DNA of 35,019 nucleotides, taken from Nitriliruptoria bacterium. Lineage in GTDB: Bacteria > Actinomycetota > Nitriliruptoria > Euzebyales > Egibacteraceae. Made by a program: the position numbers and the translations under genes. Shown here piece after piece: positions 1 through 7,878 of the stretch. Positions within the stretch are counted from its first letter, which is position 1; the number at the start of each line of letters is the position of its first letter. The notes below the pieces were generated by a model. The model was not told the DNA's origin. It searched no databases and saw only the letters and a list, made by a program, of their open reading frames with translations. Location of the stretch: contig PUKE01000115.1 in assembly GCA_003550425.1 (NCBI GenBank), positions 1 through 35,019 on the forward strand, written 5' to 3'.

Positions 1-111
1 ATGCAACACATTGGTGATCGCCGCCGTCAACGTGGTCTTCCCATGATCGATATGACCGATCGTGCCCACGTTCAGATGCGGCTTCGTCCGCTCGAACTTC
101 GCCTTGCCCAT
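1..111 (-). CDS. tuf: Elongation factor Tu, N-terminal fragment (gene runs off the left edge)
   Basis: Reverse complement translates [37 protein letters not shown], the EF-Tu N-terminus with the [10 protein letters not shown]-loop; ATG at 109-111. Confidence 0.97.
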   Translation of the reverse strand, partial: MGKAKFERTKPHLNVGTIGHIDHGKTTLTAAITNVLH

Positions 112-196
112 GGTTCGCTCCCCGGAAAGCCCTCGGTTGCGGATGTGATGCGCGGTACGCTCGGACAGCGGGACCCTGGCCGGAACGGCACGACGC

Positions 197-230
197 GCCA
201 CCGACCGGTCCCTCCCGGGACCGGGGTGGC
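197..230 (-). other. Strong hairpin between tRNA-Met and tuf (possible processing/attenuation element)
   Basis: gccacc(ga)ccggtccc-tccc-gggaccggggtggc: 8-bp inner stem plus 6-bp outer stem with a 2-nt bulge; the minus-strand RNA loop is GGGA (GNRA type); no U-tract follows. Confidence 0.45.
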
Positions 231-256
231 GCTTGCACCGCTCGGGGCGCGGATCG

Positions 257-330
257 TAGCGGCGGGAGGATTCGAACCTCCGACCCCTCGGTTATGGGCC
301 GAGTGCTCTAGACCCCTGAGCTACGCCGCC
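257..330 (-). tRNA. tRNA-Met (CAT)
   Basis: Reverse complement GGCGGCGTAGCTCAG...CTCGG CCCATAA CCGAG...GGTTCGAATCC...CGCCGCTA folds as a cloverleaf; anticodon CAT. Confidence 0.93.
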
Positions 331-361
331 GTGGGTTGTGCGTCCCCGCGCCGGGGACCCG

Positions 362-434
362 AGCCCCCCAGCGGACTCGAACCGCTGACCTTCTCCTTAC
401 CATGGAGACGCTCTGCCTGCTGAGCTAGGGGGGC
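362..434 (-). tRNA. tRNA-Thr (GGT)
   Basis: Reverse complement GCCCCCCTAGCTCAGCAGGCAGAGC...TCTCC ATGGTAA GGAGA...GGTTCGAGTCC...GGGGGGCT; anticodon GGT. Confidence 0.94.
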
Positions 435-562
435 TAGCAGCGTCCGACAGTATGGAGGCCGCGCCCCGCAGCCGCAACCGGACGGCCGGCGTGTGGGCCG
501 TGCAGCCCGTCCCATCGGCCCGCCGCTGCGTGGCCGGCCCGTGAGAAGGTAAGACTGCCACC

Positions 563-1342
563 GTGAGCGATCTCCCTCCCCGCCGACCGACGCACCTGCC
601 GCCCCCGCCCGGCGCGCAGGGCGGCGACGCTGACGCGGCCGACGATCCCCGCCCCGCAGCGGGCCAGCCCCCCGGGGAGTCCTGGCCGACCGCGCCGCCG
701 TCCGAGCACGACGGCCCCGAGCGCCACGGCCCCGGGCGGGTCGCCCCTGGGCGCGGCGACCCCGGGCACCGCGACCCCGGGCACCGCGACCCGCAGCGGC
801 CGGACGCCGACGCGCTGCGCACCACCGACGGCACCGAGAGCGATGCCCGGGCCGAGCGTCCGGTGCTGCCCACCGCCGAGGGGGTGGCGCGACCGCTCGA
901 TCCCCGCATCAAGCCGGTCTGGATCATCGGTGGGCTGCTCAACGTGCTCCAGCTCACCGCGATCGCGGCGCTCCTGGACTTCCTGGTCCCGCTCCCGCTC
1001 GAGTTCGGCCGCCTCACCGGCGCCGTGGCGGGCGTGGGCACCGTGCTGGCCCTGATCACGCCGTTCATCCGCTACCGGCGCTGGCGCTATGCCCTGCGTC
1101 CCCACGACCTGTGGATCCGCCAGGGCCTGCTGACCGTCCAGGTGTCGGTCATCCCCTACCGGCGCCTGCAGTTCGTGGACACCCGCTCGGGGCCCATCGA
1201 GCGAGCGTTCGGCCTGCGCCAGCTCGTGGTCCACACCGCGGCGCTGGGGACCTCCGGCCGCCTGCCGGGGCTCGAGGCCGAGCACGCCGAGCGCCTGCGC
1301 GAGACCTTGGCGGAGCTGGAGCCCGAGGACGCGCTGGTCTGA
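563..1342 (+). CDS. Bacterial PH (bPH2/DUF304) domain membrane protein, YdbS-like
   Basis: 259 aa ORF (GTG start): proline-rich N-terminus, two TM segments, then RYRRWRYALRPHDLWIRQGLLTVQVSVIPYRRLQFVDTRSGPIERAFGLRQLVVHTA, typical of YdbS-type PH domains. Confidence 0.85.
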   Translation: MSDLPPRRPTHLPPPPGAQGGDADAADDPRPAAGQPPGESWPTAPPSEHDGPERHGPGRVAPGRGDPGHRDPGHRDPQRPDADALRTTDGTESDARAERPVLPTAEGVARPLDPRIKPVWIIGGLLNVLQLTAIAALLDFLVPLPLEFGRLTGAVAGVGTVLALITPFIRYRRWRYALRPHDLWIRQGLLTVQVSVIPYRRLQFVDTRSGPIERAFGLRQLVVHTAALGTSGRLPGLEAEHAERLRETLAELEPEDALV

Positions 1343-3039
1343 TGGCCATGCCCGAGCCGCCACGCCCCCCTGACGCCCACCCCGCGGCGCCGGGCCCACC
1401 GCCGCCGCGGTCCTCCAGCGAGGCGCAGGGGCCGCCCGCCGGGACCCCGTCCCCGCCCTCGAGCACCCCTCGAGGACCGTCCGCTCGGGGAACAGGCCCC
1501 ACCGACGGCGTCCCGCTCGGTGGCCCGCTGCACCCGGCCGCGGTGGGCGTGTGGTCGTTCACCCAGCTCGGCGCGCTGGCCGTCGTGGTGCTGATCAACC
1601 CGGCCTCGCTGCCGATCGTGCTGCTGGTGGCAGCCGGCATGGTCGCGGTGAACGCGGTGAAGTGGGCACGGTTCCGCTGGTGGGTCGCCGAGGGGACCCT
1701 CGTGATCACCCAGGGGCTCATCTAGCAGGAGCGTCGCGTCATCCCCCTGGAGCGCATCCAGAGCGTCGACGTGGTGCGCCGCATCAGCCACCGCGCGCTC
1801 GGCGTGCAGGCGCTGCAGGTCGAGGCCATCGGCGGCGCGGACACCGAGGGGCAGCTCGAGGCGCTGTCGCCCACCGTGGCCGCCCAGACCCGCGCCGCGC
1901 TCCTCGCGGGACGCGACGCCGCCCGCAGCGGCGCCGACCCGACCGCCGCGCTGGCCGCCGCCGCGGCCGACCCCTCGGCCACGCCGGGGCAGGCCGCGCG
2001 ATCGGACGCCGCCGAGGAGGAGCCGCTGGCGAGCATCAGCCCACGCGAGCTGCTGCTTGCCGGGCTGACCGAGGCCAACGTGACCGTGCTGGCGGCCACG
2101 GTCGGCTTCGGCTCCCAGATCCTCGGGGACCGCCTCGACGCCATCGCCGAGCGCATCCCCGCGCTCGTCGGCTCGGGCGTGGCGATCGTGGCCACGGTCG
2201 GGCTGATCCTCGTGGCCGTGCTGCTGCTCATCGTGGCGCAGTTCGTGACCTACTGGCAGTTCCGCCTCACGCGCACCCCCGACGACCTCCGCGTGCGCCG
2301 GGGACTGCTGGAGCAGCGCTTCGACACCGTGCCGCTGCGTCGCCTCCAGGCGATCCGCATCGAGGAGAACCTCCCGCGGCGGCTGTTCGGGTTCGCGGCG
2401 GTGAAGGCCGACGTCGCCGGCAAGCCCGGCAGCAGCGCGGCCGGCACCGACACGCTGCTGCCCTTTGGCACCGCCGCGCAGGCACGCGAGCTCGTCGCCA
2501 CGATCCTGCAGGACGAGCGCCCCACCGAGCTCACGCTCACCCGGATGCCCACCCGGGCCCGCACCCGGCGCCACGTGCGTGCCGGGCTGCTGACGGTCGT
2601 GGCCACCGCGGGGGCGGTGGCGTGGCTCGGCGGCTGGGGATGGGTCCTCGGGGCCGTGCTCGCGCCGCTGGCGTTCGGGGCGGCGGAGCTCGCCTACCGC
2701 GCCCTGGGCTGGAGCAAGGTCGAGGGCCTCGCGGTGACCCGCGCGGGCTGGTGGACGCGCCGCACGGCCTTCGTCCCCGAGCACCGCCTCCAGGCGCTGG
2801 AGCGGCGCGCCACGCTGCTGCAGCGCTGGCGCGGCCTGGCCACCCTCGAGCTGCAGATCGCGCGCAGCCCCGGCTTCTGGCAGGGCCCGCAGTGGATCGA
2901 CCTGGACGCGCGCGACGCGGACCGGCTCGGGCTCGTGCTCGCCGACATCATGATCGTGACCTCGCCTGCGGCACAGCCCCAGCCGCGGGTGACGGGCAGC
3001 GCGGAGCGCTCCCGCGCGGGTGGCGCGCTCTTGCCCTGA
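1342..3039 (+). pseudogene. YdbT-like multi-PH-domain membrane protein interrupted by one in-frame amber stop (TAG 1723-1725)
   Basis: ORFs 1342-1725 and 1771-3039 share a reading frame. The conceptual product ...WVAEGTLVITQGLI*QERRVIPLERIQSVDVVRRISHRALGVQALQVEAIGG... is broken inside the first PH domain. The 5' ATG overlaps the upstream TGA. Confidence 0.75.
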
Positions 3040-3095
3040 CCGGCTCCGCCGGGACGTGGCCGACGCCCAGGCCCGAGGGGCCCCTGCCCATGACG

Positions 3096-3121
3096 ACGCC
3101 CCGGCCGCGAGGCCGGGGCGT
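3096..3121 (+). terminator. Hairpin, probable transcription terminator of the PH-domain genes
   Basis: acgccccggcc-gcga-ggccggggcgt: perfect 11-bp GC-rich stem with a GCGA (GNRA) loop on the plus strand, 57 bp after the stop at 3039; no T-tract. Confidence 0.5.
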
Positions 3122-3206
3122 GGTGGTGGGAGGAGGATTCGAACCTCCGAAGGCATAAGCCGGCGACTTTACAGGCCGCTCCCTTTGGCCGCTCGGGCAT
3201 CCCACC
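3121..3206 (-). tRNA. tRNA-Tyr (GTA), 3' CCA encoded
   Basis: Reverse complement GGTGGGATGCCCGAGCGGCC...GCGGC CTGTAAA GTCGC, long variable arm CGGCTTATGCCTTCG, GGTTCGAATCC...TCCCACCACCA. Confidence 0.93.
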
Positions 3207-3343
3207 AGCGGATCGGCTGGGAAGGGTAGGACCGCGCCCACGGCCGTGCAACGCCCGCACCCCCCCCCGCGCGCTCGCACCGGCCACACCGCCCCTGGGC
3301 CCCGCGCTAGCGTGCCACCGTCGTACGGAGCGCAGGAGGACCG

Positions 3344-3643
3344 GTGGCCGCAACGCATCGCTTCGAGGTCGTGGTCGCCCCCGAGGACGACGCCCCGGCG
3401 CGGACCGAGCCGACCGCACGGGGACGCGACGAGGTCCCCGCCGACCAGGCCGCGCCGCTGCCCGACGAGGCCGCCCAGGCCCTCCTGGAGTGGATCGAGG
3501 CCTCCAAGCTGCCCGTCACCGCCGAGGTCGTCGACGGTCGCCTGCAGGTGCGCTCCAGCTCTCGGGACGCGCTGAGCGAGTGCCAGGCCCTGATCGCGCT
3601 GCACGACCAAGGCCTGCCGCTGCGCTTCACCAACCACGCGTGA
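3344..3643 (+). CDS. Small hypothetical protein (99 aa)
   Basis: GTG start with AGGAGG at 3334-3339; product MAATHRFEVVVAPEDDAP...ALLEWIEASKLPVTAEVVDGRLQVRSSSRDALSECQALIALHDQGLPLRFTNHA; convergent with htpX. Confidence 0.6.
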   Translation: MAATHRFEVVVAPEDDAPARTEPTARGRDEVPADQAAPLPDEAAQALLEWIEASKLPVTAEVVDGRLQVRSSSRDALSECQALIALHDQGLPLRFTNHA

Positions 3644-3680
3644 GCACGGCGCCACGGGCCCGTACGGACCCAAGGGGCGC

Positions 3681-4592
3681 TCAGGCGATCTGGCCCATCT
3701 CGCGAGCGATGCGCTGCAGGTTGGCGACCCGGTCCTGGGTGCGGGGATGGGTGCGGAACAGGTTGCCGACCTGACCGGCGCCGCCGAAGGGCGCGGAGAT
3801 GTACAGGCTGCTGTAGGCGCTGGAGGACTCCGCCGGCGTCCCGCCGACGCCCCGCCGCGCGAGCTGCTCGCTGCCGGCCTCGAGCTTGCGAAGCGCGCTG
3901 GCCAGGGCCATCGGCTTGCCCGACAGCCTGGCGCCGGCCTCGTCGGCCAGGGTCTCGCGGCTGCGGGTCACCGCGAGCTGGATCATCATCGCCGCGATGG
4001 GGCCCAGCAGGATCAGGGCCAGCTGCGCCGGCAGGCTGTCACGGTTGCCCCCGCCGAACAGCAGGCCTAGCCGCGACAGGAAGACGATCGCGGTGGCCAG
4101 CGTCGCGGCCACGGTGCCGACCAGGATGTCGCGGTTGTAGACGTGGCTGAGCTCGTGGGCGAGCACGCCCTCCATCTCGTCGTCGTCGAGCAGGTCGATC
4201 AGGCCCTGGTTGACGCACACGGCCGCGTTCGCGGGGTTGCGCCCCGTCGCGAAGGCGTTGGGCTGCGGGCTGGGGCTGATGTACAGGCGCGGCTTGGGCT
4301 GGCCGGCCTGCAGGGCCAGGCGCTCGACCATGCGGTGGTACCAGCCGTGCTCGCGCTCGTCGGCGGGCTCGGCGCGCGCCATGCGCAGCGCGAGCCGGTC
4401 GCTGAACCAGTAGGAGCCGATGTTCATGGCCACGGCGATCGCCAGCGCGATCACCAGGCCGCCCTGCCCGCCGAGCGCCTGCCCGGCGAACAGCAGCAGC
4501 GCCGACAGCAGCGCGAGCAGCGTCCAGGTCTTGAGCGAGGACTGCACCGTCGACCGACCTCCTGGGACGACGCGGGTGACCCTTCCACCCAA
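3681..4592 (-). CDS. htpX: HtpX-family zinc metalloprotease (likely start GTG at 4547)
   Basis: N-terminal TM segments, SPSPQPNAFATGRNPANAAVCVNQGLIDLLDDDEMEGVLAHELSHVYNRD (HExxH), C-terminal FRTHPRTQDRVANLQ. Confidence 0.95.
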   Translation of the reverse strand: MGGRVTRVVPGGRSTVQSSLKTWTLLALLSALLLFAGQALGGQGGLVIALAIAVAMNIGSYWFSDRLALRMARAEPADEREHGWYHRMVERLALQAGQPKPRLYISPSPQPNAFATGRNPANAAVCVNQGLIDLLDDDEMEGVLAHELSHVYNRDILVGTVAATLATAIVFLSRLGLLFGGGNRDSLPAQLALILLGPIAAMMIQLAVTRSRETLADEAGARLSGKPMALASALRKLEAGSEQLARRGVGGTPAESSSAYSSLYISAPFGGAGQVGNLFRTHPRTQDRVANLQRIAREMGQIA

Positions 4593-4656
4593 AGACGATA
4601 CCCAGGACGCCGGCGGTCGATCCTCTCGACGAGCGCCTCGTGCCGCGCGGACCCGG

Positions 4657-6147
4657 TCAGCCGCTCGCGATCAGCACCGCCTGGTCCGCCGCGCCCCACA
4701 GCAGCGGCGCGAGCACGAACAGCGCGACGGTGACCACCGCGAGCCCGCCCACGGTGAAGCCGAGCGCGAGGCCCGGCTGCACGGGCTCGGGCTCGGGCTC
4801 GGGGGCCTCCTCCATCCAGACCACCCGGGCGACACGCAGGTAGTAGACGAGGCTGATGACGGTGTTGATCGCCACGGCCGCCGCCAGGACGATGCCTAGG
4901 GTGGTGCCGGCCTCCACCGCCACGAAGAACACGGCGAGCTTGGCCACGAAGCCCACCAGCGGCGGGATGCCTCCCAGGCTGACCAGGAAGGTCGTCAGGG
5001 CCACGGCCAGGCCCGGCGACCGCTGGCCGAGGCCGGCGTAGTCCGACACCCGTCGACCCGGATGGCGACGCGCCACCGCGATCACCACGGCGAACGCCCC
5101 GATGTTCATGGCGCCGTAGGCGAACAGGTAGACGAGCACCGCGCTGAAGGCGTCGGCGTTGAGCGCCGCGTCGCCGGGCTGGACGACCGCGAAGGGCACG
5201 AGCACGTAGCCGGCGTGGGCCACCGAGGAGTAGGCGAGCAGCCGCACCATGTTGGTCTGCGTCAGCGCGGTGAGGTTGCCGAGGGTCATGGTGAGGATGG
5301 CCACCACGCCGAGCACCGGCGCCCACACGTCCGCGAGCGGCTCGAAGGCCACGAACGTGACCTGCAGCAGCCCCGCGAAGCCGGCGGCCTTGGAGGCCAC
5401 CGCCAGGAAGGCGGTGACGGGGATCGGCGCGCCCTCGTAGGTGTCGGGCGCCCAGAAGTGGAACGGCACCGCGCTGACCTTGAAGCCGAAGCCGGCGATG
5501 ACGAACAGGGTGGCGGCCAGCAGCAGCGGGTTGGCCTCGCCGGCGGACAGCGAGGCGGCCACGCCCTCCAGGGTGGTCGTCCCGGTGAAGCCGTAGACGA
5601 TGGACAGGCCGAACAGCAGCACCGCGGCGCTCAAGACCCCGAAGAGGAAGAACTTCATGGCGCCCTCGTTGCTGCGCAGGTCGAACTTGCGCAGCCCGGC
5701 CATGATGAACCCGGGGACGCTGACGAGCTCGAGGGCGATGAACAGCATCACCAGGTCGCGCGCGCTCGGCATCAGCATCATGCCGAGGAACGCCGCGAGC
5801 ATGAGGAAGTAGTACTCGCCCTGGAAGGTGCGGATCTCGCTGAAGTAGCGATAGCTGATGAGCAGCACGAACAGCGCCACCGCGAGGAAGAAGCCCTTGA
5901 ACGCGAGCGCGTAGTCGTCGACCACGAACATCTGCCCGAACGAGGACCGCTGCGCGCCGTCCAGCCACAGGGCCACCACGAACCCGAAGGCGACGAGCAC
6001 CCCGAGCACCGCGATCGGGTTCACGAAGCGCTTGCGCGGCCCGTGCAGGAACAGCTCGATCAGCAGCACGAGCAGCGAGGCGCCGAGCACCGCCAGCTCT
6101 GGCGCCAGCGCGAAGAGGTCGATCTGGGTGGCCTGGTCGACGTCCAT
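4657..6147 (-). CDS. nuoN: NADH-quinone oxidoreductase subunit N (cluster 1)
   Basis: 496 aa antiporter-like subunit; FGFKVSAVPFHFWAPDTYEGAPIPVTAFLAVASKAAGF; follows nuoL and nuoM. Confidence 0.95.
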   Translation of the reverse strand: MDVDQATQIDLFALAPELAVLGASLLVLLIELFLHGPRKRFVNPIAVLGVLVAFGFVVALWLDGAQRSSFGQMFVVDDYALAFKGFFLAVALFVLLISYRYFSEIRTFQGEYYFLMLAAFLGMMLMPSARDLVMLFIALELVSVPGFIMAGLRKFDLRSNEGAMKFFLFGVLSAAVLLFGLSIVYGFTGTTTLEGVAASLSAGEANPLLLAATLFVIAGFGFKVSAVPFHFWAPDTYEGAPIPVTAFLAVASKAAGFAGLLQVTFVAFEPLADVWAPVLGVVAILTMTLGNLTALTQTNMVRLLAYSSVAHAGYVLVPFAVVQPGDAALNADAFSAVLVYLFAYGAMNIGAFAVVIAVARRHPGRRVSDYAGLGQRSPGLAVALTTFLVSLGGIPPLVGFVAKLAVFFVAVEAGTTLGIVLAAAVAINTVISLVYYLRVARVVWMEEAPEPEPEPVQPGLALGFTVGGLAVVTVALFVLAPLLWGAADQAVLIASG

Positions 6148-6271
6148 CGCGGGGGTTGCCCTCTCGTCGTCGGGACCGGTGCGGCGTGGGGCCGATCAGC
6201 GCCGCGCGCGCCGGTCGGGTCGGTCGCGGTCGGTTGGTGGGTCGTCGGGCGGGGTTCGGCGCCGCGCGCGG

Positions 6272-7810
6272 TCAGGCGCCCAGCGCGGTGAGCACCGCCG
6301 ACACGGCCGGGTCGGTGATGCCGAACACGAGCACGGGCACCAGGCCGATGGCCACGGTCATGACCAGCAGGGGGGACCAGGCGCCCCACTCGATCGCGCT
6401 GACGTCGCTCAGGTCGGCCTCGCGCCAGCGCGCGGGCGCGGTGCCCATCGTCACCTTCTGGAGCATGTTCAGGAAGTAGCCCGCGGTCAGCACGGTGCCG
6501 ATCGCGCCGAGCACCATGAGCACGCGGAAGAAGGTCAGGAACCCGGCGTCGACGAGGGCCTCGGCCGGGTTGAAGGCGGCGTAGAGGGCCACCACCTCGC
6601 CCCAGAAGCCGGGCAGCGGTGGGAGCCCGAGGCTGGCGATGGCCACGAACGTCAGCACCGCGCCCATGCGCGGCATCGTCTGGAGCACGCCACCGCCGAT
6701 GTCGGCGATCGCGCGGCTGTGGTAGCGCTCCTTGATCGAGCCCACCGCGAAGAACAGCATCCCGGTGATGATCCCGTGGGCGATCATCCCGAAGATCGCG
6801 GCGTTGACCCCCACCGGGGTGAGGGTGGCGATGCCCAGCATCACGAAGCCCATGTGCCCCACCGAGCTGAAGGCGATCAGGCGCTTCAGGTCGGTCTGGG
6901 CGAGGCAGCACAGCGCGCCGTAGAGGATCGCGATCACCGCGAGCGCGCCGATGATGGGGGCGTACTCCACGGCCGCGTCCGGCAGGATCGGCAGCGCGAT
7001 GCGGACGAAGCCGTAGGTCCCCATCTTCAGCAGGATGCCGGCCAGCAGCACGCTGCCGACGGTCGGCGCCTCGGTGTGGGCGTCGGGCAGCCAGGTGTGG
7101 AAGGGCCACATCGGCACCTTCACCGCGAGCCCCAGGAAGATGCCGAGGAAGGCCAGGCGCTGGAAGGTCAGCCCGAACTCGCCGGCGGCGCCCGCCTGCT
7201 GCAGCGCGACGATGTCGAAGGTCCCCGGGCCCGCGAAGTACAGGGCGATGAACGCCACGAGCATGAACACGCTGCCGAACAGCGTGTAGAGGAAGAACTT
7301 CACCGCCGCGTACTCGCGGCGCGGACCGCCCCAGATGCCGATCATGAAGTACATCGGCACCAGGACCAGCTCCCAGAACACGAAGAACAGCACCAGGTCG
7401 AAGGCGACGAAGGTGCCGGCCATGCCGGTCTGGAGCAGCAGCATCAGCGACAGGAAGGCCTTGGGCCGCCCCGGCTCCTCGAGGTGGTGGAAGGTGTAGA
7501 CCGCGCACAGGAACGTGAGCAGGTAGCTGAGCACGAACAGCGGCAGGCTGATCCCGTCGATCGCCACGTGGTAGCTGGCGTCGATGACGGGGATCCAGTC
7601 GACCCGCAGCTGGTAGGCCAGCCCCTCGCCGCCGGGGGGCCCGAGGTAGTAGCCCGCCAGGATCGCCAGCGACAGGAGGAACGCCAGCAGCGAGACCCCG
7701 AGGGCGACGGGCTTGGCGGCCTCCTCCTTCGCCTTGGGGATCAGGGTGATGAGCGCTGCCCCCACTAGCGGCAGGAAGACGGTGATGGTGAGCGCAGAGG
7801 CTTCCCACAT
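6272..7810 (-). CDS. nuoM: NADH-quinone oxidoreductase subunit M (cluster 1)
   Basis: 512 aa; FVFWELVLVPMYFMIGIWGG and VKVPMWPFHTWLPDAHTEAPTVGSVLLAG. Confidence 0.96.
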   Translation of the reverse strand: MWEASALTITVFLPLVGAALITLIPKAKEEAAKPVALGVSLLAFLLSLAILAGYYLGPPGGEGLAYQLRVDWIPVIDASYHVAIDGISLPLFVLSYLLTFLCAVYTFHHLEEPGRPKAFLSLMLLLQTGMAGTFVAFDLVLFFVFWELVLVPMYFMIGIWGGPRREYAAVKFFLYTLFGSVFMLVAFIALYFAGPGTFDIVALQQAGAAGEFGLTFQRLAFLGIFLGLAVKVPMWPFHTWLPDAHTEAPTVGSVLLAGILLKMGTYGFVRIALPILPDAAVEYAPIIGALAVIAILYGALCCLAQTDLKRLIAFSSVGHMGFVMLGIATLTPVGVNAAIFGMIAHGIITGMLFFAVGSIKERYHSRAIADIGGGVLQTMPRMGAVLTFVAIASLGLPPLPGFWGEVVALYAAFNPAEALVDAGFLTFFRVLMVLGAIGTVLTAGYFLNMLQKVTMGTAPARWREADLSDVSAIEWGAWSPLLVMTVAIGLVPVLVFGITDPAVSAVLTALGA

Positions 7811-7878
7811 GTCGGTCCTGGTCCTTTCGCTGGCCCGCGGAGGTCGTGGTCGTCAGGGGTCGGAGGCGCGGGGTCGGG

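Noticed and set aside
759-788. 15-bp tandem repeat in the first PH-domain gene (DPGHR x2)
   Set aside because: Only two units in a low-complexity proline-rich N-terminus; no structural or regulatory meaning inferred.
3260-3268. Nine-C homopolymer upstream of the small ORF
   Set aside because: Intergenic with no identifiable promoter spacing that it would modulate.
6148-6271. GC-rich repeats (gccgcgcgcg twice) in the nuoM1-nuoN1 gap
   Set aside because: Short, 60 bp apart, no clear fold or operator symmetry; common k-mers for this composition.
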